Assembly: GCA_028274825.1 (NCBI GenBank)
Contig: JAQCMZ010000146.1
Location: 1 to 5,045, forward strand
DNA length: 5,045 nucleotides
Origin: Haloferacaceae archaeon
GTDB lineage: Archaea > Halobacteriota > Halobacteria > Halobacteriales > Haloferacaceae
Reading direction: 5' to 3'
The notes below the pieces were generated by a model that saw only the letters and a list, made by a program, of their open reading frames with translations, was not told the DNA's origin and made no database searches. The translations under genes were made by a program, and so were the position numbers. The stretch's first letter is position 1. Each line of letters begins with the position of its first letter. Below, piece by piece: positions 1 to 4,734 of this stretch.

Positions 1-136
1 CCCAATTTCCGGGTCCACTTTCACTATATCACAGTCTATTCTGTACGTTCAAGACCTTTCGTTGGGGGATCTGGCCTGTTAACCTCCTATGGAACACACA
101 AAATAGCTCTCTAACCCCCTGCCCTCTCTTTGAAGA

Positions 137-157
137 ACACATCGATAGAGGGGTGTG
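137..157. repeat. Copy 1 of the ACACATCGATAGAGG repeat
   Basis: The 15-base core ACACATCGATAGAGG (137-151) is identical to the core at 318-332. It is followed by GGTGTG, so the element starts with ACAC and ends with GTGTG, and has the palindrome ATCGAT near its centre. It lies 19 bp beyond the stop codon of the possible small gene at 177-323. A protein-binding site, such as an initiator or regulator site, is the likeliest role. No known consensus was recognised. Confidence 0.6.
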
Positions 158-176
158 CGTGTGTTTATTCAACTCG

Positions 177-323
177 TCAACTGATCCGCGCACGGTGAGC
201 TAGGGCAACCGCCTCGTTACGTAGTTTGAGTTGTCGATACATTCTCGCGGTTTCTTCGGCATACACGAACAGCGCTCGTAATACCACTCTCGAGCTCCAC
301 CATTGAGGAGGGAGAATACACAT
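177..323 (-). CDS. Possible small protein, 48 residues, function unknown
   Basis: An ATG at 323-321 opens a 48-codon frame ending in TGA at 179-177. I do not recognise it. The N-terminus (MCILPPQWWSS) is hydrophobic and aromatic. The rest reads like two amphipathic helices with regularly spaced Leu, Val and Ala among Arg and Glu (for example ALFVYAEETARMYRQLKLR), which looks more protein-like than a chance frame. Against it, there is no Shine-Dalgarno sequence, the start codon lies inside the repeat at 318-332, and no TATA box sits at the leaderless distance; the nearest AT-rich box, near 398-406, would give a leader of about 50 nt. Unlike its neighbours the protein is basic rather than acidic. 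It could be a small DNA-binding or helical protein, a remnant of a longer gene, or chance. Confidence 0.4.
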   Translation of the reverse strand: MCILPPQWWSSRVVLRALFVYAEETARMYRQLKLRNEAVALAHRARIS

Positions 324-336
324 CGATAGAGGTGTG
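318..336. repeat. Copy 2 of the ACACATCGATAGAGG repeat
   Basis: This is the second copy of the 15-base core, 181 bp from the first and in the same orientation. It continues directly as TGTG, two G residues shorter than copy 1. It contains the ATG of the possible small gene at 177-323, so a protein bound here could block that start. Confidence 0.6.
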
Positions 337-352
337 TTCGGTCTGATGACCA

Positions 353-367
353 GCCGGTCTTACCGGC
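353..367. repeat. Short GC-rich hairpin
   Basis: GCCGGT and ACCGGC form a perfect 6-bp stem around the loop CTT. It lies 115 bp past the end of the gene at 482-910. Neither strand has a T-run after it, so it is not a convincing terminator. It may be a protein site or an RNA hairpin in the 3' tail of the parA transcript. Confidence 0.45.
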
Positions 368-383
368 ACAACCTGCTACACCC

Positions 384-424
384 GTTACCCCACGACTTCA
401 TTATAATATTAATTGTGGGGTAAC
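384..424. repeat. 10-bp inverted repeat with AT-rich loop
   Basis: GTTACCCCAC (384-393) and GTGGGGTAAC (415-424) are perfect inverted repeats. They enclose 21 bp that are almost all A and T apart from the first few bases, including TATAATATTAA. It lies 58 bp downstream of the stop codon of the parA-linked gene. It could be a transcript-end hairpin for that operon, paired operators around a weak promoter, or an easily melted DNA element. The sequence does not decide between these. Confidence 0.6.
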
Positions 425-481
425 TACGTCGCCGATTTTCCGAGGAATTTCATTCCAGAGACTAATTCTCCAGTTAGCGGT

Positions 482-910
482 TCAATCCCAGCCGTACCCC
501 CACTCTTCGAGCTTCGCTTCGAGGAGATCGGGGTGTTCTTGAGCCACCTCGACGGCGGCTTCCATCACGTCCGTCCGATAGACGTTCTCGCCGAATCGAT
601 CCTCAAGTTCGCCGACCAGTTCCGGAATCCCGTCTTCGATTTCGTCTCGGAGGAAGATCGGCCGCTGTTGTCTGCCGTCTTTGACCGAATCTCGCGCGTA
701 GATGTAGGGGAGGCGGCTTGCCTCCGAACCGTTATCGTCATCGGTGTCAGCGACACTCGATGCCTCCGCTGTGCCTCCGGCTGTGGCATCTTGCGACGGT
801 TGCATTTCCGGGTCCTTCGTCGTGGACTCTCCGGTGTCGTCGTCCGTGTCGGTGCCCGTTTCCGACGTGGTGTCCTCCGCGAACGGGTCGTCGGTCGAGC
901 CTTGCTTCAT
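482..910 (-). CDS. Acidic parA-linked protein, candidate centromere-binding partner
   Basis: This 142-residue protein is encoded directly after parA. Its ATG (910-908) overlaps the parA TGA as ATGA, so translation is probably coupled. A strong Shine-Dalgarno GGAGGT (922-917) sits 6 nt before the ATG, inside parA. Residues 1-65 are a low-complexity stretch of Asp, Glu, Thr, Ser and Gly, almost certainly disordered. Residues 66-142 look folded, starting RLPYIYARDSVKDGRQ and then PIFLRDEIEDGIPELVGELE, followed by a helix containing YRTDVMEAAVEVA and a tail ending EEWGYGWD. I recognise no named domain. Position, size and operon structure match the small DNA-binding partner that usually accompanies a plasmid ParA, which would load at a centromere such as the array at 1923-2117. 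That role is inferred from context. The helical C-terminal half could be a ribbon-helix-helix-like or other compact DNA-binding fold. Confidence 0.85.
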   Translation of the reverse strand: MKQGSTDDPFAEDTTSETGTDTDDDTGESTTKDPEMQPSQDATAGGTAEASSVADTDDDNGSEASRLPYIYARDSVKDGRQQRPIFLRDEIEDGIPELVGELEDRFGENVYRTDVMEAAVEVAQEHPDLLEAKLEEWGYGWD

Positions 911-1746
911 GCCGGCACCTCCGTCTGGAGCCGGATGTGTTCGGCGAGGTCGTCGATCTTCTCCAGCGTTTCAACCTCGTGGTCTCGCTTGCGGTCACGA
1001 TGCTCCTCGACGTATCGATAGGCCGTACACTGCTCCGCCCAGCAGCCCTCAAGCATCGACGAGCGCTCGCGCAGCGTCACTGGGATGTCCCAGTCATCCT
1101 CCTGGAGCGTTTCCAGGAACCGATCCTGGTCGTTCATCCCCTTGTACCGGTTGGGAACGACCGCCAGGACGCCGACCTCGATGTCGAGATTTTCTTCGAG
1201 TCCGCCGACGAGCTGATCGAGTCCCTGCACTGACTCGTATCCCTTCCCCGAGGGCTCGAAGGGAATTACCACGTGTCTGGTAGCGTGTATCGCGTTATGC
1301 AGTTTAATATCGGCCGTCGCCGGCGGATCGACGATCAGCGTGTCGTATTTTTCGTGAACGCCCGCTTCTCTGAGTACTCGCAACAGCTGCTTGTTGGGGT
1401 TGAACGTCTCGCCGAAGTCCGCGGCCTCCTCCTCCCGACGACGTAGGTGCTTCGAGGCGTACTCGAGGATGTTGTGTGCCGGAACGATATCGATCCCCTC
1501 GCTCGTTCGGATCAGGTCCTCGAACGGTCCGCGCGGCCGATCGATCATATGCCGAAGCAGACTATCCGCTTCTGAATCGTTCCGCTCGTCTGCGACATCC
1601 AGGAGGTGTGAGAGAGATGCCTCCTGGGTGTCGAGATCGATGACGAGTACGTCACGGCCGGCACGCACCTCCGCTTTCGCCAAGTTTGCGGCAAGTGTCG
1701 TCTTTCCCACACCGCCCGCCTCGCTGTATACCGTGTACGCCAACAT
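907..1746 (-). CDS. parA: ParA/Soj-family partition ATPase
   Basis: This 279-residue P-loop ATPase is of the ParA/MinD type, which binds nucleoid DNA with ATP and moves plasmid or chromosome centromeres through a partner protein. The P-loop is at residues 9-17 (EAGGVGKTT), with the catalytic Lys15. Walker A' is VLVIDLDTQ (33-41, Asp37 and Asp39) and Walker B is TLIVDPPAT (136-144, Asp140). No helix-turn-helix precedes the P-loop, as in short Soj-like or type Ib ParAs; length is usual for these. Two departures stand out: the signature lysine before GG in the family motif KGGxGKT is Ala10, and the common DxDPQ reads DLDTQ. The start is the ATG at 1746-1744, 27 bp from a TATA box, suggesting a leaderless mRNA. 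The next gene overlaps by 4 bp. Likely regulation is through the palindromic sites at 1790-1815. Role in partition is the family function; copy control of this replicon is inference. Confidence 0.93.
   Translation of the reverse strand: MLAYTVYSEAGGVGKTTLAANLAKAEVRAGRDVLVIDLDTQEASLSHLLDVADERNDSEADSLLRHMIDRPRGPFEDLIRTSEGIDIVPAHNILEYASKHLRRREEEAADFGETFNPNKQLLRVLREAGVHEKYDTLIVDPPATADIKLHNAIHATRHVVIPFEPSGKGYESVQGLDQLVGGLEENLDIEVGVLAVVPNRYKGMNDQDRFLETLQEDDWDIPVTLRERSSMLEGCWAEQCTAYRYVEEHRDRKRDHEVETLEKIDDLAEHIRLQTEVPA
917..922 (-). promoter_or_regulatory. Shine-Dalgarno site of the parA-linked gene
   Basis: On the minus strand this reads GGAGGT, a near-complete match to the 16S rRNA anti-Shine-Dalgarno, 6 nt before the ATG at 910. 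It lies within the last codons of parA and fixes the start of the downstream gene. It also shows that this second gene uses SD-led initiation, while parA appears leaderless. Confidence 0.75.
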
Positions 1747-1777
1747 ACGCGATATGTGGCGGCGGTTAACTATAAAG
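1747..1777 (-). promoter_or_regulatory. parA promoter, probable leaderless transcript
   Basis: The minus strand has a TATA box TTTATA at 1776-1771. Its centre is about 27 bp before the parA ATG at 1746, the distance at which archaeal transcription starts, so the mRNA would begin at or within a base or two of the start codon. There is no Shine-Dalgarno sequence in this gap. The palindrome at 1790-1801 ends 13 bp upstream of the TATA box, in the area where TFB or a regulator would bind. Confidence 0.65.
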
Positions 1778-1789
1778 GTAAGTCAGACG

Positions 1790-1828
1790 GTATAGCTATA
1801 CAGTATAGCTAGACTAGCTCGATAGTTC
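1790..1828. promoter_or_regulatory. Tandem operator-like sites upstream of parA
   Basis: GTATAGCTATAC (1790-1801) is a perfect 12-bp palindrome. Exactly 13 bp along, GTATAGCTAGAC (1803-1814) repeats it with one change, and a weaker unit (AGCTCGATAG, 1816-1825) follows. The half AGCTATAC recurs in the array at 2005, 2083 and 2096. Just upstream of the parA TATA box, these sites are well placed for autoregulation of the parA operon by its second gene product or by another regulator. Confidence 0.65.
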
Positions 1829-1922
1829 CATTTTACCTGATTGATGTTGGCAGCGACTCCAAAATAGATTCTCCAGTGAGATCCTCACGCTTGACGTTCT
1901 ATCCGGTTCAGTCGAATACAAC

Positions 1923-2117
1923 ACCTGGCTGGACCAGTAATCTGCACTATCGATACGGACCAGCTGGAAGGAACATCTGGGTGTGGTATCTGGGTGGGGC
2001 AGCTAGCTATACTATCTGGATATACTATCTGTATGGCACAGCTGATTGTGATAGCCTGATAGATGGGCTGAATGACTGGTGTAGCTATACTCCCCAGCTA
2101 TACCGGGTGGCTGGCTC
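1923..2117. repeat. Degenerate 13-bp repeat array, candidate centromere (parS-like)
   Basis: Direct reading shows a strict 13-bp period. Seven successive units starting at 1962, 1975, 1988, 2001, 2014, 2027 and 2040 all begin A(T/G)CT. Examples are ATCTGGGTGTGGT (1975), ATCTGGATATACT (2014) and ATCTGTATGGCAC (2027). The inner block AGCTATAC occurs at the same unit position at 2005, 2083 and 2096, all offsets being multiples of 13. Units before 1962 and after 2052 are weaker. Arrays of short direct repeats beside parA commonly serve as centromeres bound by the small partner protein, or as replication iterons. Because parA and its partner lie directly next to it, centromere plus operator is favoured, but no binding evidence exists. 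It is too degenerate and too short in period to be a CRISPR array. Confidence 0.65.
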
Positions 2118-2173
2118 AGTTCGAGAGACAGACCTCACCACAAGAAGACCTCATTTCCGCTCCGCGTGTACGA

Positions 2174-3457
2174 TCACGACTGCGTTGCATCCCCATCGAT
2201 CTCGTCGAGTGCTTCGGTCGCGACGTCGCCGAGTTCGCCGGCTTCAATGTGGGAGTAGCGTTCCCGGACCATTTCCTCTGAGTTGTCCAGATATCGGGCT
2301 GCGACGGTGTATCCGAACGCTCGGACCAGAACTTCACCCATTCCACGTCGTCCGCCGTGTGGTGCGAGATAGTCGTGTTTCGGGTGGTCGATCTCGATAC
2401 CAGCGTCGTCGGTGAGCCGCCGGAGGATCGACCGTGCCCCATCGGTCGTGATCGAGTGGGGGCGAATGTCCTCGTTGAGTGCAAGCAGAAGGTCACGCAC
2501 GTGTTCGTCACGCCGGTCGTCGATAGCAGGTGGCCGCAGCCCTCGTTCCGTAAGCGCTTCCTGGACGAGTTCTCCGAGTGACCGCTGATCGAACGTCGGA
2601 AAGACCGGCCACCGTTCAGTCGGTGGATTCAGCTCCTTTCGGTACCGCTTCAACGGGACGATAACGGGATCGGGGAGGCTGGCGGCGTCCCACTGCTGTT
2701 TCTTCCGGTAGACGTCCATACTGCCGTCCTCGAGATTGAGGTCTTCCCACCGGACGCCACGGCGGCGCGGGTCGTCGGGATCACGAAGGAGTTCGCCGAC
2801 TCTGACGGCCGTATACGCGAGGAGATAGACGAGCGCTCGATCCCGTGTCGCTCGGATGGCTCTATAACGGGCTCGCTGTTGTTCTTGAGGTTCGGCGTCC
2901 TCATTGACTTCTCGTCGGCCCTCGACGGCGTCTTGGGCTCGCTCGTCGATGTGAGCTGTGAGCGCGTGGCGGTGTTCGGGTGTCCAGGCCTGCTGATCAC
3001 CGGGTTTTCGACCGTCGTCCTCAGGGAGTGGCCCGGTCGCACTTGCTCGCTGGGCGTAGTGCGCTTCCAGATACCCTTCGTTAACACACCAGCCACACCA
3101 CGCTGAAATGTACGCATAGTAGGTCTGGACGGTGTTCTGCTTGAGTCCACGGTCGCCGGTCAGATGGCGGGCATACTCACGGAAAGTTCGTTCGTCGAGG
3201 TCCGCAAATACAGGCTCCCGGTCGACACCGTCGGGCACGATTCCGGTCCAGTCGTCCTCCCCGCGGTCGCCAGCAGTCCACTCGACAAACCGCTTGAGTT
3301 CCCGCTCAGCGTTGCGACGGTAGTTTCCGCCGTCGCCGCCACGGCCTTTGCCTTTATGTTGGAGGTAGCGTTCGAACGAGTCGGTTAGTGGGGTCGATTG
3401 CCTTCCTCCTGTGGATGTATTTCGGTCCATAGTGTCTCTCGAAGTGTGCGGTGGCAT
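2174..3457 (-). CDS. Tyrosine recombinase / phage-type integrase
   Basis: This 427-residue protein (from the ATG at 3457) is a site-specific tyrosine recombinase that cuts and rejoins DNA through a covalent tyrosine link. An N-terminal core-binding (SAM-like) domain spans about residues 25-135, including NTVQTYYAYISAWCGWCVNE. The catalytic domain follows from about 195. Seen motifs are TAVRVGELL (Arg219), YRKKQ (Lys252 or 253), HGGRRGMGE (His367, Arg370) and ERYSH (nucleophile Tyr401). The usual LGH block just before the tyrosine reads YLDNSEE, so the second conserved His/Trp is replaced. Start choice is uncertain: TTG at 3460, ATG at 3457 (TGATG overlap with the preceding stop, favoured because it suggests coupling) or ATG at 3430. 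No Shine-Dalgarno sequence helps. It is the last gene of the three-gene run. No attachment site or tRNA gene is visible, so it could integrate an element or resolve plasmid multimers. Confidence 0.93.
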   Translation of the reverse strand: MPPHTSRDTMDRNTSTGGRQSTPLTDSFERYLQHKGKGRGGDGGNYRRNAERELKRFVEWTAGDRGEDDWTGIVPDGVDREPVFADLDERTFREYARHLTGDRGLKQNTVQTYYAYISAWCGWCVNEGYLEAHYAQRASATGPLPEDDGRKPGDQQAWTPEHRHALTAHIDERAQDAVEGRREVNEDAEPQEQQRARYRAIRATRDRALVYLLAYTAVRVGELLRDPDDPRRRGVRWEDLNLEDGSMDVYRKKQQWDAASLPDPVIVPLKRYRKELNPPTERWPVFPTFDQRSLGELVQEALTERGLRPPAIDDRRDEHVRDLLLALNEDIRPHSITTDGARSILRRLTDDAGIEIDHPKHDYLAPHGGRRGMGEVLVRAFGYTVAARYLDNSEEMVRERYSHIEAGELGDVATEALDEIDGDATQS

Positions 3458-3966
3458 CAATCACACAGACAGACGCCGCCTTCCCGGATTAGACTCACTG
3501 CGAATTGGTGGACGGCGATGGCGAGTTCAGTCATAGCTTCCGCTTGTTCCTCGGTTGGACGCCCGCCCCCGTAATAACTCTCTGTCCGGTTCTCGCTGTA
3601 GAGGTCCTTCATAGCCTCTGCGGTCTCTCGCTCGAACAGTCCGATCTGCTGGGCACGCTCGTAGCTGAACTGGTGGTCCTGAAAGTCCTGGAGACTATCG
3701 TCCGTCATCGCAAGCGCGTACGCCTCGATCGACCGTTCGATAGCGCCGAAGGAGACCTCGATGACGGCCGTGTAGTACCCGTCCTGTGACTGGAGAGTTT
3801 CGACGACTTCGAGAAGACGACACGCTTTCGTCAGCTGAGTCTTCCAGTCGGCATCGGCACTGACCCCGTCTTCGAACGCCGCCTGGCCGCATCCAACCAT
3901 CTCGAATGCATCCTGTGCCCGGTCGAGTGCTGTGAGTACAGCGGTCGGATCCGAGCCGTTACTCAT
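3457..3966 (-). CDS. Probable HEPN-family partner of the nucleotidyltransferase
   Basis: This 169-residue, largely helical acidic protein is a likely HEPN-domain protein. HEPN partners of MNT enzymes act as RNases or RNA-binding toxins held in check by the nucleotidyltransferase. The helix VSFGAIERSIEAYALAM (71-87) resembles a central HEPN helix. ENRTESYYGGGRP (125-137) sits where the HEPN motif R-x4-6-H is expected. Here Arg127 is present, but the usual His position reads Tyr132. In characterised type VII systems the antitoxin adds AMP to a tyrosine by this motif, so Tyr131/Tyr132 are interesting. The ATG at 3966 overlaps the previous stop by 8 nt (ATGAGTAA), with the Shine-Dalgarno core GGAG (3976-3973) 6 nt before it. 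The integrase starts on its stop codon. Family assignment rests on gene pairing and motif; activity is inferred. An inactive RNA-binding relative is possible. Confidence 0.8.
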   Translation of the reverse strand: MSNGSDPTAVLTALDRAQDAFEMVGCGQAAFEDGVSADADWKTQLTKACRLLEVVETLQSQDGYYTAVIEVSFGAIERSIEAYALAMTDDSLQDFQDHQFSYERAQQIGLFERETAEAMKDLYSENRTESYYGGGRPTEEQAEAMTELAIAVHQFAVSLIREGGVCLCD

Positions 3967-4654
3967 CGCTGGCTCCTTCCTCTAAGAGGAGGTTTTCGAC
4001 GGTTTCGAAGTCACTCGTCTTGAAGACCGGAATGCCTGAAACGACGATCTCACGGATATCCTCGGTATACGCCGGGATGGCTTGGACAGCCTCGACGTCG
4101 ATATCGTAGGCGTATCGGTCACCATCGAACTCCGTGTCTTCGAGGTCACGGGCAATGGTGTTCGCTTCTCGTTGGCCTTCAGCCCGACCAGATCGGGTTA
4201 ACACCCAGAGATCGATATCGCTCCGTCTGTCAGCCTCGCCCCGAGCCACACTTCCATAGAGAACGATGCCGACAATATCGTTGATATTCTCACGGAGCTT
4301 CGTGACCGCAGCTCTGACCGGTTGGTGGTACTCTGGTTGGGGAATCCGGAGGATTGGGTCGTCTGGGATAGACAGACGCTCTCTGTTAATCTGGATGAGC
4401 CGTCGGTTACCTTCGGGAGATTCGATGACCAGGTCATTTGCGCTGAGAACGTTTACTGCCCGTCGAACGGACTGGTGTGAATGATCTATCTGTGTCGCGA
4501 GTTCTCGCAGTGAGAAGTCACTGAATCGGTGATTTGTTAAAAAGAGAAGGATGTCGCTCGTCGCCTTGTGTTTGAATAAAGCTGGCTCTGAAGGGGGTAT
4601 TGAAAGAGAAATACCGATCCCGGACGCATTCAGACTATTCGTATCACGGTTCAT
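3959..4654 (-). CDS. Winged-helix plus MNT-type nucleotidyltransferase, candidate antitoxin
   Basis: This 231-residue protein counts from the ATG at 4654. Residues 24-86 form a winged helix-turn-helix (SDILLFLTNHRFSDFSLREL, then SHQSVRRAVNVL and a wing with EGNRRLIQIN). Residues 112 to the end carry a minimal nucleotidyltransferase domain of the DNA polymerase beta superfamily. GS at 134-135 is followed after ten residues by DxD at 146-148 (YGSVARGEA, then SDIDLWVL), with a third acidic position at 184 or 186 (YAYDIDVEA). All metal-binding elements appear intact. MNT enzymes paired with HEPN proteins modify the toxin, and the DNA-binding domain here could repress the operon. An upstream GTG at 4666 would add four residues. 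The ATG is favoured because it lies 25 bp from a TATA box and fits a leaderless mRNA. The next gene overlaps by 8 nt. An uncharacterised solo nucleotidyltransferase regulator is the alternative. Confidence 0.9.
   Translation of the reverse strand: MNRDTNSLNASGIGISLSIPPSEPALFKHKATSDILLFLTNHRFSDFSLRELATQIDHSHQSVRRAVNVLSANDLVIESPEGNRRLIQINRERLSIPDDPILRIPQPEYHQPVRAAVTKLRENINDIVGIVLYGSVARGEADRRSDIDLWVLTRSGRAEGQREANTIARDLEDTEFDGDRYAYDIDVEAVQAIPAYTEDIREIVVSGIPVFKTSDFETVENLLLEEGASDE
3973..3980 (-). promoter_or_regulatory. Shine-Dalgarno site of the HEPN-like gene
   Basis: The minus strand reads GGAAGGAG, with its GGAG core 6 nt before the ATG at 3966. It lies inside the end of the nucleotidyltransferase gene and supports that start and coupled translation. 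Confidence 0.65.
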
Positions 4655-4668
4655 ATGCCGTATCACGG
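4640..4668. promoter_or_regulatory. Direct-repeat operator over the nucleotidyltransferase start
   Basis: CGTATCACGG occurs at 4640-4649 and again at 4659-4668, an exact 10-bp direct repeat at a 19-bp spacing. The two copies flank the ATG at 4654-4652 and the predicted transcription start. A protein bound here would block RNA polymerase or ribosome entry, so this is a good candidate site for the winged helix encoded by the same gene. Confidence 0.6.
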
Positions 4669-4676
4669 ACCACTAC

Positions 4677-4682
4677 TATAAA
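4677..4682 (-). promoter_or_regulatory. TATA box of the nucleotidyltransferase-HEPN-integrase operon
   Basis: The minus strand reads TTTATA, preceded by more T residues. Its centre is about 25 bp before the ATG at 4654, the expected distance for a leaderless start. On the plus strand the same bases read TATAAA, so a divergent promoter towards the region at 4706 onward cannot be excluded. Confidence 0.6.
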
Positions 4683-4734
4683 AACATTATACCAAGCTCG
4701 GGCTAAACGTAAATACTGTTCCACCATGATGGAC

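Larger units (their letters stand above)
1..481. other. Left intergenic region with paired repeats and inverted repeats
   Basis: This stretch holds no confident gene. It contains a 15-bp repeat in two copies (137-151 and 318-332), a possible 48-residue gene between them (177-323, minus), a short GC hairpin (353-367) and a 10-bp inverted repeat around an AT-rich loop (384-424). It is richer in A+T than the genes to its right. Positions 1-136 show nothing I can name apart from a CCCTCT at 122-127 that could pair with AGAGGG inside the first repeat. The mix of repeats, an AT-rich segment and a neighbouring partition cassette would fit the edge of a plasmid replication region. No initiator gene lies in the window, so that reading is inference only. 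Confidence 0.5.
1747..2173. other. Intergenic region between parA and the integrase
   Basis: This 427-bp gap separates the parA start from the integrase stop, both on the minus strand. It contains the parA promoter, the tandem sites at 1790-1828 and the 13-bp array at about 1923-2117. Positions 1829-1922 show only a small inverted repeat, GTGAG/CTCAC at 1876-1888. No clear terminator follows the integrase. A plus-strand open frame crosses the region, but its translation is a by-product of the repeats. Confidence 0.7.

Noticed and set aside
29..142. 37-residue minus-strand frame starting inside repeat copy 1
   Set aside because: It starts at the equivalent ATG to the 48-residue frame, but its sequence (MCSSKRGQGVRELF and on) shows no helix pattern or other protein-like feature.
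394..414. Rolling-circle origin nonamer (TAATATTA) in the hairpin loop
   Set aside because: The loop resembles the NANTATTAC motif only partly, AT-rich DNA gives such matches easily, and no Rep gene is present.
413..1283. Long plus-strand open frames of 171-202 codons
   Set aside because: They lie opposite parA and its partner gene, have Arg-, Ser- or Cys-rich compositions unlike acidic haloarchaeal proteins, and show no motifs. GC-rich antisense DNA readily gives such frames.
1962..2117. CRISPR-like array
   Set aside because: Units are 13 bp, directly adjacent and degenerate, with no unique spacers of 30-40 bp and no cas gene nearby.
1876..2415. 179-codon plus-strand frame from a GTG
   Set aside because: Its first half translates the 13-bp repeats into Trp/Tyr-rich sequence, and its second half is antisense to the integrase. 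It is not a plausible haloarchaeal protein.
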